In this document: one piece after another, positions 1-4,812 of the stretch | How positions within the stretch are numbered: the first letter of the stretch is position 1 | Layout of the letters: the number at the start of each line of letters is the position of its first letter | From: Clostridiales bacterium | GTDB lineage: Bacteria; Bacillota; Clostridia; Oscillospirales; Oscillospiraceae | NCBI GenBank assembly: GCA_012728025.1 | Contig: JAAYFX010000188.1 | Location: forward strand, 1 to 5,143 | DNA length: 5,143 bases | Direction: 5' to 3' | Program-made: the position numbers and the translations under genes | Notes under the pieces: model-generated | The model's input: only the letters and a program-made list of their open reading frames with translations | Told to the model about the DNA's origin: nothing | Databases searched by the model: none

Positions 1-615
1 GTCATCACCCAAATGGTGGTGGACAAAGACGACCCTGCCTTTTTAAAGCCCACAAAGCCCATAGGCCCTTTTTATAATGAGGAGGAAGCCCTGCAAATTG
101 AAAAAGAAAAAGGCTATATCATGAAGGAGGATGCCGGACGGGGCTGGCGTCGGCTTGTGGCCTCCCCTTTGCCCAAGAGGATAGTGGAGATAGACTCAAT
201 AAAAAAACTTTTAGATGGCGCTGTTGTTATCTCCTGCGGCGGCGGCGGAATTCCCGTTGTTGAAAACACCGACGGCAGCTTGGAAGGCACAGCGGCAGTG
301 ATAGACAAGGACTTTGCGGCAGAGCTTTTGGCCCAACAGATTGATGCGGATATTCTTCTTATACTCACAGAGGTGGAAAAGGTTTCTCTTAACTTCAACA
401 CACCGGAGCAAAAGGATATTTCCCATATGAGCCTTATGGAAGCCGAAAAATATGTTGAACAAGGTCATTTTGCCTCGGGAAGTATGCTGCCCAAGGTTTT
501 GGCGGCCATGAGATTTGTTCGGGCAAATCCCTCTAAAAAGGCAATTATAAGCTCTCTTGACAAGGGGTTTGAGGCTCTAAAGGGTCAGACCGGTACGGTA
601 GTTACCTGCGATTAG
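1..615 (+). CDS. arcC: Carbamate kinase, C-terminal two thirds (5' end outside window)
   Basis: Carbamate kinase reversibly transfers phosphate between carbamoyl phosphate and ADP in the cytoplasm. It gives ATP, ammonia and CO2 at the end of the arginine deiminase, agmatine or allantoin routes. The frame is already open at base 1 (V-I-T-Q-M-V-V-D), so the ATG at 13 is internal and the gene begins upstream. About 204 residues are visible of the roughly 310 usual for the family. Recognisable family blocks, in order, are DDPAF followed by PTKPIGPFY, then GRGWRRLVASPLPKRIVE, VVISCGGGGIPVV, the nucleotide-site region DKDFAAELLAQQIDADILLI with LTEVEKV, and GSMLPKVLAA near the C-terminus. The frame is intact to the TAG stop. 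Other genes of an arginine or agmatine pathway would have to lie upstream; none is visible here, so the pathway is an inference. The symbol arcC is the family name and does not prove an arc operon. Confidence 0.95.
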   Translation, partial: VITQMVVDKDDPAFLKPTKPIGPFYNEEEALQIEKEKGYIMKEDAGRGWRRLVASPLPKRIVEIDSIKKLLDGAVVISCGGGGIPVVENTDGSLEGTAAVIDKDFAAELLAQQIDADILLILTEVEKVSLNFNTPEQKDISHMSLMEAEKYVEQGHFASGSMLPKVLAAMRFVRANPSKKAIISSLDKGFEALKGQTGTVVTCD

Positions 616-636
616 GCTTCTTTATTATATTTTTGA

Positions 637-680
637 AAGGTACATGGCTGCAAAGCTAAGCAAAAGCTGGAAGCCACCTT
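637..680 (+). other. Imperfect hairpin downstream of carbamate kinase, possible weak terminator
   Basis: AAGG (637-640) can pair with CCTT (677-680), TGGCT (645-649) with AGCCA (672-676), and AGCT (654-657) with AGCT (665-668). The outer and middle helices are separated by a 4-base bulge, and a small internal loop lies further in. It begins 21 bases after the stop codon, a typical place for a terminator. However, no T tract follows on either strand, so it is not a canonical intrinsic terminator. It could be a 3'-end stabiliser or chance. Confidence 0.3.
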
Positions 681-749
681 ACTATAATCCGACAAATAAA
701 CATTTTATTTTCTACAAAACTTCATAATAAACCTGAAATTAGCGCATCT

Positions 750-771
750 TATTTGTTAAGCTTGACAAATA
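750..771. promoter_or_regulatory. Near-perfect 22-bp palindrome, candidate operator
   Basis: The left half TATTTGTTAAG and the right half CTTGACAAATA are reverse complements at 10 of 11 positions, centred on AAGCTT. The right half contains a TTGACA -35 hexamer (762-767), so a protein bound here would cover that promoter element. The half-site TTGTTAA resembles that of the NADH-sensing repressor Rex. However, the two halves are 2 bases apart, where the published Rex consensus has 4, so a Rex assignment is not supported. The site lies about 100 bp upstream of the small gene. Confidence 0.5.
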
Positions 772-788
772 TCTATAAAAAATATGAA
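762..788 (+). promoter_or_regulatory. Candidate promoter P1 for the small gene (TTGACA ... TATGAA)
   Basis: A consensus -35 TTGACA (762-767) is followed after 15 bases by TATGAA (783-788), which matches the -10 consensus at 4 of 6 positions. The spacer is shorter than the optimal 17. The -35 element lies inside the palindrome at 750-771. Transcription from here would give a leader of about 75 nt before the ATG at 871. Confidence 0.35.
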
Positions 789-829
789 ACTTACAAAATT
801 CGACATGATTCTTTGCCTTGTGAGATTAA

Positions 830-835
830 TATAAT
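830..835 (+). promoter_or_regulatory. Candidate -10 box P2 (TATAAT) for the small gene
   Basis: A perfect TATAAT lies 35 bases upstream of the ATG at 871, which would give a 5' leader of about 29 nt. No -35 element resembling TTGACA is found 16-18 bases upstream and there is no TG extension. It could need an activator, or it may be chance in AT-rich DNA. Confidence 0.35.
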
Positions 836-870
836 GCTTGTTGAAATTAAGAACACATGGAGGAACAATT

Positions 871-1041
871 ATGCAAACGATAACAAATGAATATACCGTA
901 TTATTCAACACAATAACAGATGTATCCAGAAGTCTAAAGCTGATTGAAGAAAAACTAAAATTTGCCCAGCAACAGGCAGAGGATATATACATTGAAAGAG
1001 CCCAGTCGGGCTTTGGCGGAAACCAGATAGAAGAGGCTTAA
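871..1041 (+). CDS. Small helical hypothetical protein, 56 aa
   Basis: I do not recognise this protein. The ATG at 871 is chosen because GGAGGA (859-864) sits 6 bases upstream. An in-frame ATG at 838 would add 11 residues but has no ribosome binding site and would place the strong site inside the coding region. The product has no cysteine, no signal peptide and no membrane segment. Residues about 14-45 (ITDVSRSLKLIEEKLKFAQQ onward) look like one long amphipathic helix with leucine, isoleucine and phenylalanine spaced as in a short coiled coil. A glycine-containing tail SGFGGNQIEEA follows. It stands alone, with its own promoter region upstream and a terminator-like hairpin downstream. The strong ribosome binding site and the bracketing signals argue that it is a real gene. 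Its function is unknown; a small adaptor or oligomerising protein is only a guess. Confidence 0.7.
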   Translation: MQTITNEYTVLFNTITDVSRSLKLIEEKLKFAQQQAEDIYIERAQSGFGGNQIEEA

Positions 1042-1105
1042 ACTTACATATGATGTGATTTATAATTTGAAAATGAAGTAATATATAATGTTTGCAATTT
1101 ATTTT

Positions 1106-1151
1106 ATCGGACGCCGCAGAGAAAAACCTTCTCTTTGGCGCCCGATATTTT
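1106..1151 (+). terminator. Intrinsic terminator after the small gene
   Basis: The arms at 1106-1123 and 1129-1146 pair at 15 of 18 positions around a 5-base loop (AAACC). The outer part ATCGG/CCGAT and the inner part AGAGAA/TTCTCT are continuous helices. ATTTTTA follows on the plus strand, the T-rich tail expected for a transcript reading rightward from the small gene. The minus-strand tail (AAAATAAATT) is much poorer, so this is less convincing as the terminator of the converging phospholipase gene, although the same hairpin may serve both. Confidence 0.7.
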
Positions 1152-1154
1152 TAT

Positions 1155-1178
1155 GGCAGTCACTTATGACTGGCTGCC
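1155..1178. other. Second hairpin across the 3' end of the phospholipase gene
   Basis: CAGTCA and TGACTG form a perfect 6-bp helix around the tetraloop CTTA. Flanking GG and CC can add pairs across a bulge. TTTATATATTTTA follows on the plus strand, so it could act as a back-up terminator for rightward transcription. It contains the TAA stop (1164-1166) of the minus-strand phospholipase gene. Confidence 0.35.
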
Positions 1179-2153
1179 TTTATATATTTTATGTGCGGGC
1201 CTTATTTTATCTTTTTGGCTTAAAGTACGGCAAAGGCGGTCTATGCTTCCCGAGCGCCCCATTATGGCGGCATTAGAGAGGTTTTGAAGCCTTTGTATAT
1301 TTTTCTCATCAGCATCATCCATGGCGGCGCTGTCTTTATCAAGCAACACCTGAAACCTTTCGTAGTTTTCGCTGCCCACTAAGGCCCGCATCTGATAGTT
1401 AACCGAGGCGCTGGAGGAGTTTACAGCAACGGTGACTATTGGCGCCGCCCACTGGGCAATCCCCCAGTTTTTGACCTTTGAGCAGGGGCGCTCATGCTCT
1501 TGCTCACCGGTTCCCAGTGAAACCACAAGAAAGTCCTTTTCATCGGGATACATATTACGTGCTTGAGCATAGGCACATAATGCGGGATTTGCCGCAAAAA
1601 CACCGCCGTCTATCATGCAGTGGCCCTCCATCTCCAAAGGGGGAAAGTATGTGGGAGCGGCAGTGGTTGCCCGAACCACCTGAGTAAGCAGGGGGTCATC
1701 CTCGGGAGAGGGGTGCTTCTTTGCAAAGGAGGTTTTGAAAAACCAAGGAGTGCTGCTGCTTATATCATAGGCTGTAACGAGTATTTCAGAAAGAGTGCTA
1801 TGAAGCCTTGCCTTCCCCAAATATTTTTCCAACATAAGCTCCAAAGCCTTGGGGGAATAACGAGGACGGGCAAAGCCTCTCAAACTTATAACAGAGCGCA
1901 GAGGGCCTTGGTGGAAAATATAGGGGCCATGCTCAAGATATGCCGAATACACCTGCTCTGCCGTATATTTTGCTCTGCCCTGACGGTCGGGGACTGTCAG
2001 CATTGCAGCGAGGATGCCGCCGGTGGAGGTGCCGGCGATAAGGTCAAATAGCTCCGAAATTGGCTTGCCCGTGCGCTTTTCAAATTCCACAAGGAAGGCG
2101 CAGGGGATAATTCCCCTTATCCCTCCCCCGTCAATTGATAGGATTGAAACCAT
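1164..2153 (-). CDS. Patatin-like phospholipase (acyl hydrolase), 329 aa
   Basis: Patatin-family enzymes are lipid acyl hydrolases with a Ser-Asp dyad that cut fatty acids from phospholipids or other acyl lipids. The hallmarks are all present and in order: the oxyanion-hole loop DGGGIRG (residues 8-14), the nucleophile elbow GTSTG (41-45, Ser43), and the catalytic aspartate motif DGG (182-184, Asp182). SLGTGE (212-217) is a further family-typical block. There is no signal peptide or obvious membrane segment, so it is probably cytosolic or peripheral to the membrane. The length suits a single-domain bacterial member. The ATG at 2153 is supported by AGGCGG 7 bases upstream (plus-strand 2161-2166) and by DGGGIRG starting only 8 residues in, as is usual. 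The gene stands alone, divergent from rnfC and convergent with the small gene. No nucleotide cyclase or other defence gene is visible, so a CBASS-type effector role is not supported. The physiological substrate is unknown. Confidence 0.92.
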   Translation of the reverse strand: MVSILSIDGGGIRGIIPCAFLVEFEKRTGKPISELFDLIAGTSTGGILAAMLTVPDRQGRAKYTAEQVYSAYLEHGPYIFHQGPLRSVISLRGFARPRYSPKALELMLEKYLGKARLHSTLSEILVTAYDISSSTPWFFKTSFAKKHPSPEDDPLLTQVVRATTAAPTYFPPLEMEGHCMIDGGVFAANPALCAYAQARNMYPDEKDFLVVSLGTGEQEHERPCSKVKNWGIAQWAAPIVTVAVNSSSASVNYQMRALVGSENYERFQVLLDKDSAAMDDADEKNIQRLQNLSNAAIMGRSGSIDRLCRTLSQKDKIRPAHKIYKGSQS

Positions 2154-2174
2154 GATAAAGCCGCCTTTCCCCTT

Positions 2175-2180
2175 ATTATA
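2175..2180 (-). promoter_or_regulatory. Candidate -10 box for the phospholipase gene
   Basis: Read on the minus strand, this is a perfect TATAAT whose last base lies 21 bases upstream of the start codon. It would give a short leader of roughly 15 nt that still includes the ribosome binding site. No convincing -35 hexamer lies 16-18 bases further upstream. A TTGTCA (plus-strand 2228-2233) is too far away, about 47 bases. Confidence 0.35.
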
Positions 2181-2351
2181 TACAGCTTATGTGAGCGGGG
2201 AAAAAGTGGTGAATAGGTCTAAAACATTGACAAAAAAACGTCATTCCTCCTTAAATTCACTCTTAAAACAGTAATTGATTGTGGTTATTGACACTAAAAT
2301 TTAAAAAACCTCTTGCACAATATAACTTTATTACAATTTTGAATATGAGCT

Positions 2352-2379
2352 ATGCAATTATATATACTGGACATTGCAT
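2352..2379. repeat. Inverted repeat ATGCAAT-N14-ATTGCAT upstream of the rnf -10 box
   Basis: ATGCAAT (2352-2358) and ATTGCAT (2373-2379) are perfect 7-base reverse complements separated by 14 bases. They flank the place where the -35 contact of the rnf promoter would fall. The arrangement is compatible with a dimeric regulator binding on one DNA face, but two 7-mers this close in AT-rich DNA can also arise by chance. Confidence 0.35.
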
Positions 2380-2382
2380 TTT

Positions 2383-2392
2383 GTGCTATAAT
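2383..2392 (+). promoter_or_regulatory. rnf operon promoter, extended -10
   Basis: TATAAT (2387-2392) is preceded by TGC (2384-2386), giving the extended -10 pattern TGnTATAAT, which can work without a good -35. The sequence 17 bases upstream (ATACTG) is a poor -35. Transcription would begin near 2399, exactly where a 7-bp helix (AAGCGGC with GCCGCTT) begins, giving a leader of about 168 nt before rnfC. This is the best promoter in the window. Confidence 0.65.
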
Positions 2393-2398
2393 ATCCGC

Positions 2399-2552
2399 AA
2401 GCGGCCTTATGGAGATTTAAACACATATCATCTAGCCGCTTCATGGCTGTGATACAGGCTTGCAAGCGGGTATTAAAGAGACTTAAGCAAATTCACAGTG
2501 TTGCTTTGCGGCTGTTGCAAAGACTTAGGCACATATCACAGCGCCAAAAAAC
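2399..2552 (+). promoter_or_regulatory. Repeat-rich, probably structured 5' leader of the rnf operon (candidate cis-regulatory RNA)
   Basis: The leader can form several helices. AAGCGGC (2399-2405) pairs with GCCGCTT (2435-2441), or CCGCTT (2436-2441) pairs with AAGCGG (2464-2469); these exclude each other. GCAA (2487-2490) pairs with TTGC (2501-2504). CTTTGC (2504-2509) pairs with GCAAAG (2517-2522) around the loop GGCTGTT. GCTGTGATA (2446-2454) is perfectly complementary to TATCACAGC (2534-2542). Three copies of a motif close to AGACTTARGCACATATCA start at 2413, 2479 and 2521. Hairpin loops contain GGCTGT twice and ACAG-type complements follow each. No poly-T terminator is present, so any control would more likely act on translation, but I see no strong pairing that masks the rnfC ribosome binding site. 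I cannot assign it to a known riboswitch class. Confidence 0.5.
2413..2538 (+). repeat. Three diverged direct repeats in the rnf leader
   Basis: Copy 1 (2413-2430, AGATTTAAACACATATCA) and copy 3 (2521-2538, AGACTTAGGCACATATCA) agree at 15 of 18 bases. Copy 2 (2479-2495) begins AGACTTAAGCA and then diverges to AATTCACAG, which still resembles the ATATCACAG that ends copy 3. Starts are 66 and 42 bases apart. Confidence 0.7.
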
Positions 2553-2560
2553 GAGGAGGA
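2553..2560 (+). promoter_or_regulatory. rnfC: Ribosome binding site that fixes the rnfC start
   Basis: GAGGAGGA ends 6 bases before the GTG at 2567. This decides for that GTG over an in-frame upstream GTG at 2498, which has no Shine-Dalgarno sequence and would encode 23 residues unlike any RnfC start. Confidence 0.85.
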
Positions 2561-2566
2561 ATTGCC

Positions 2567-3898
2567 GTGGCAGGGAGAAAGTTACGCGGTATAAAGGTTC
2601 CGCACAAAAAAAACACAGCGGATAAGGGTCCTAAAAGAATGCCTGTTCCGCCAATGGTATGCGTTCCTATGTCAATGCATATAGGAGCGCCTGCAAAACC
2701 CATAGTAAAGGCTGGTGATGAGGTTAAGGTTGGCCAGCTTATCGCCGAGGCTGGCGGCTTTGTTTCGTCGCCCATTCATTCAGGAGTTTCAGGCAAGGTT
2801 AAAAAAGTCGAAGATATTCTGCTGTCATCAGGGCAGAAGGCTCCGGCGGTATTCATCGAGACAGACGGCGAGCAGGCCATAAGTGAGGACATTGCCCCCC
2901 CCGAGGTTCATGATTTTAAGTCCTTCATTGAAGCTGTGCGGCAAAGCGGCGTTGTGGGACTTGGCGGCGCCGGCTTTCCCACTTCTGTTAAGCTGAACGT
3001 GGCGGATACTTCAAAAATTGAGGCCATTGTTATAAACGGCGCCGAATGTGAGCCTTATATAACCTCGGACACAAGGACTATGATAGATGAGGCCCAGTCC
3101 GTAGCCGATGGCATAGAGCTTTTGAAAAAATACCTGAATGCAAAAAACATTATTATAGGTATTGAGAAAAACAAGCCCGACTGCATAAAAAACTTTAACA
3201 AGATGTTTAAGGGAGACGAGAGTGTAAGGGTTGCGGCCCTTCCTTCCGTATACCCTCAGGGGGCTGAAAAGGTGCTTATTTATAACACCACTGGGAAAAT
3301 AGTGCCCGAGGGCAAGCTTCCCATTGACGTGGGTGTTATTGTGATTAACTGCACCACTTTGGCCGCCATAGAAAAATATATAAGAACTGGTTTGCCCCTT
3401 TATGAAAAGTGTATAACAGTGGATGGTTCGGCTGTTAAAAACCCCGAAAACATAATAGTACCAATTGGTACTGCCGTTAAGGACGTTTTTGAGTTTTGCG
3501 GCGGTTTTTCAAAGGAGCCTAAAAAGGTTTTGTACGGCGGGCCTATGATGGGCATTGCCGTACCGGATTTAGACCAGCCCGTTTTGAAAAACACCAACGC
3601 TCTTTTAGCTTTTTCAGAAGGGGAGGCTCAGCTTCCCAAGGAAAGCCCCTGCATAAAATGCGGCCGTTGTATTGCAAGCTGCCCCTTAAAGCTGTCCCCC
3701 GTGGATATTGAAACGGCCTATAAGCTCTCTTGCCCTGAGGACCTTGAGGCTTTAAAGCTTAATCTTTGCATGGAGTGCGGCTGCTGCTCTTATGTCTGTC
3801 CGGCAAATCGCCATCTTGTTCAGACAAATAAACTGGGCAAGGCCATGCTTCGCAGCTATCAGGCCCTTAAAAAGGCAGCAAAGGAGGAAGAAAAGTGA
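2567..3898 (+). CDS. rnfC: Rnf electron transport complex subunit C (RnfC), 443 aa
   Basis: RnfC is the peripheral, cytoplasmic subunit of the Rnf complex. It carries the NAD(H)/FMN site and two iron-sulfur clusters, and passes electrons between ferredoxin-derived carriers and NAD+. The start is the GTG at 2567. The N-terminus LRGIKVPHKKNTA matches the clostridial form of the family, followed by HIGAPAKPIVKAGDEVKVGQ (38-57), a barrel-sandwich-type segment. The flavin and nucleotide region includes GLGGAGFPTSVKL (131-143) and NGAECEPYITSD (157-168). The C-terminal ferredoxin-like part has two CxxCxxCxxxC motifs: Cys362, 365, 368, 372 and Cys401, 404, 407, 411, enough for two 4Fe-4S clusters. 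It ends soon after in a short lysine/glutamate tail and lacks the long C-terminal extension of proteobacterial RnfC. It is the first gene of the operon and its TGA overlaps the GTG of rnfD (GTGA). Confidence 0.96.
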   Translation: MAGRKLRGIKVPHKKNTADKGPKRMPVPPMVCVPMSMHIGAPAKPIVKAGDEVKVGQLIAEAGGFVSSPIHSGVSGKVKKVEDILLSSGQKAPAVFIETDGEQAISEDIAPPEVHDFKSFIEAVRQSGVVGLGGAGFPTSVKLNVADTSKIEAIVINGAECEPYITSDTRTMIDEAQSVADGIELLKKYLNAKNIIIGIEKNKPDCIKNFNKMFKGDESVRVAALPSVYPQGAEKVLIYNTTGKIVPEGKLPIDVGVIVINCTTLAAIEKYIRTGLPLYEKCITVDGSAVKNPENIIVPIGTAVKDVFEFCGGFSKEPKKVLYGGPMMGIAVPDLDQPVLKNTNALLAFSEGEAQLPKESPCIKCGRCIASCPLKLSPVDIETAYKLSCPEDLEALKLNLCMECGCCSYVCPANRHLVQTNKLGKAMLRSYQALKKAAKEEEK

Positions 3899-4812
3899 GC
3901 CAAATGATAGTTTCTGTTTCACCGCATTTTAAAGACAAAACCAGCACACAATCCATAATGCGAGATGTGCTAATAGCTCTTTTTCCGGCTCTTGTGGCGG
4001 CCTATCTTATCTTCGGCTGGCGCAGCCTTTTGGTGACTGCCGTATGTGTTGTTTCCTGTGTTGGCTCGGAATGGCTTTATGAAAAACTCATGGGCAAGCC
4101 CAACACGATTTCAGACCTTTCCGCCGCTGTCACAGGTGTGCTGCTTGCCTATAACCTGCCGGTGGGCATCCCCCTTTGGCAGGCGGTTATAGGAAGTCTT
4201 GTGGCTATAATTGTTGTAAAACAGCTTTTCGGCGGTCTTGGGCAAAACTTTGCAAACCCTGCCATAACCGCCCGTATCGTCATGCTCCTTGCCTTTTCGG
4301 GAACTATGACAACATGGGTTTTTCCAGATGCTGTTTCAAGTGCCACAACCCTTTCAATTTTAAAGGGAGAGGGCAGCGGCAGTCTGCCGGCCCTTAAGGA
4401 TATGTTCCTTGGTCTTCGTGGGGGCAGCCTTGGGGAAACAAGCGCTCTTGCCCTTCTTATAGGCGGAGCTTATCTTCTGATACGTCGGGTTATAAGCTGG
4501 CATACGCCGGTTGCCTTTGTGGGAACTGTTTTTATTCTTACCCTGCTTTTGGGTAAACAGCCGGAATATCAGCTTATGTCCGGCGGACTTCTCCTAGGTG
4601 CCTTTTTCATGGCGACGGACTATTCCTCAACACCCTCCACAAATTCCGGAAGGCTTATTTTCGGCATTGGCTGCGGCCTTATAACGGTGCTTATAAGAGT
4701 TTGGGGCAATTACCCCGAGGGAGTTTCCTTCTCCATTCTTCTTATGAACATTTTAACCCCTTACATATCCAAGCTTACAAGACCCAGACCCCTAGGAGGT
4801 GCGAAGATATGA
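3895..4812 (+). CDS. rnfD: Rnf electron transport complex subunit D (RnfD), 305 aa
   Basis: RnfD is an integral membrane subunit, related to NqrB, with covalently bound FMN on a threonine, and is thought to form part of the ion-translocating electron path. The GTG start overlaps the rnfC stop by 4 bases, and AGGAGG (3882-3887) lies 7 bases upstream. An ATG at 3904 is possible but less well placed. About nine or ten hydrophobic segments are visible, for example near residues 23-41, 44-60, 93-112, 182-196, 203-220, 228-242 and 277-293. The block VSSATTL (147-153) fits the flavinylation motif of the family, with Thr151 the likely attachment residue. Other family blocks are GGLGQNFANPAITAR (113-127) and MATDYSSTPSTNSGRLIFG (239-257). 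Length is slightly shorter than proteobacterial RnfD (around 350) but usual for clostridial members. It is translationally coupled on both sides. Confidence 0.96.
   Translation: MSQMIVSVSPHFKDKTSTQSIMRDVLIALFPALVAAYLIFGWRSLLVTAVCVVSCVGSEWLYEKLMGKPNTISDLSAAVTGVLLAYNLPVGIPLWQAVIGSLVAIIVVKQLFGGLGQNFANPAITARIVMLLAFSGTMTTWVFPDAVSSATTLSILKGEGSGSLPALKDMFLGLRGGSLGETSALALLIGGAYLLIRRVISWHTPVAFVGTVFILTLLLGKQPEYQLMSGGLLLGAFFMATDYSSTPSTNSGRLIFGIGCGLITVLIRVWGNYPEGVSFSILLMNILTPYISKLTRPRPLGGAKI

Larger units (their letters stand above)
2154..2566. other. Divergent intergenic region between the phospholipase gene and rnfC
   Basis: This 413-bp gap has two parts. Bases 2154-2380 are AT-rich and hold the candidate phospholipase promoter and little else that I can support. 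An isolated TTGACA at 2288-2293 has no -10 partner at a usable distance. Bases 2387-2566 hold the rnf promoter, the repeat-rich leader and the rnfC ribosome binding site. Base composition changes clearly at about 2394, from AT-rich to balanced, which fits the start of a structured transcript. Confidence 0.6.

Noticed and set aside
750..771. Rex operator
   Set aside because: The half-sites TTGTTAA and TTGACAA are similar to Rex half-sites, but the gap between them is 2 bases rather than the 4 of the published consensus, so it is kept only as an unnamed palindrome.
838..870. Longer form of the small protein from the ATG at 838
   Set aside because: No Shine-Dalgarno sequence precedes it, it lies only a few bases after the -10 box at 830-835, and the strong GGAGGA is placed for the ATG at 871.
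1088..1276. Plus-strand ORF of 62 codons
   Set aside because: It runs through the terminator hairpins and then antisense to the phospholipase gene, has no good ribosome binding site, and the phospholipase frame has clear family motifs.
1620..2051. Plus-strand ORF of 143 codons inside the phospholipase gene
   Set aside because: It lies wholly antisense to a gene with intact DGGGIRG, GTSTG and DGG motifs. The translation looks like an off-frame shadow and resembles no family that I know.
1164..2153. Phospholipase as a CBASS (CapV) effector
   Set aside because: No CD-NTase-type cyclase or ancillary defence gene is present on either side; the flanking genes are a small unknown protein and a housekeeping energy operon.
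2228..2255. Minus-strand short ORF with AAGGAGGA directly before an ATG upstream of the phospholipase gene
   Set aside because: The Shine-Dalgarno sequence is almost in contact with the ATG, too close to work normally, and the frame stops after about 22 codons with no recognisable content.
2498..2566. Longer rnfC starting at the GTG at 2498
   Set aside because: There is no ribosome binding site, the extra 23 residues do not resemble the family N-terminus, and the GTG at 2567 has GAGGAGGA at 6 bases.
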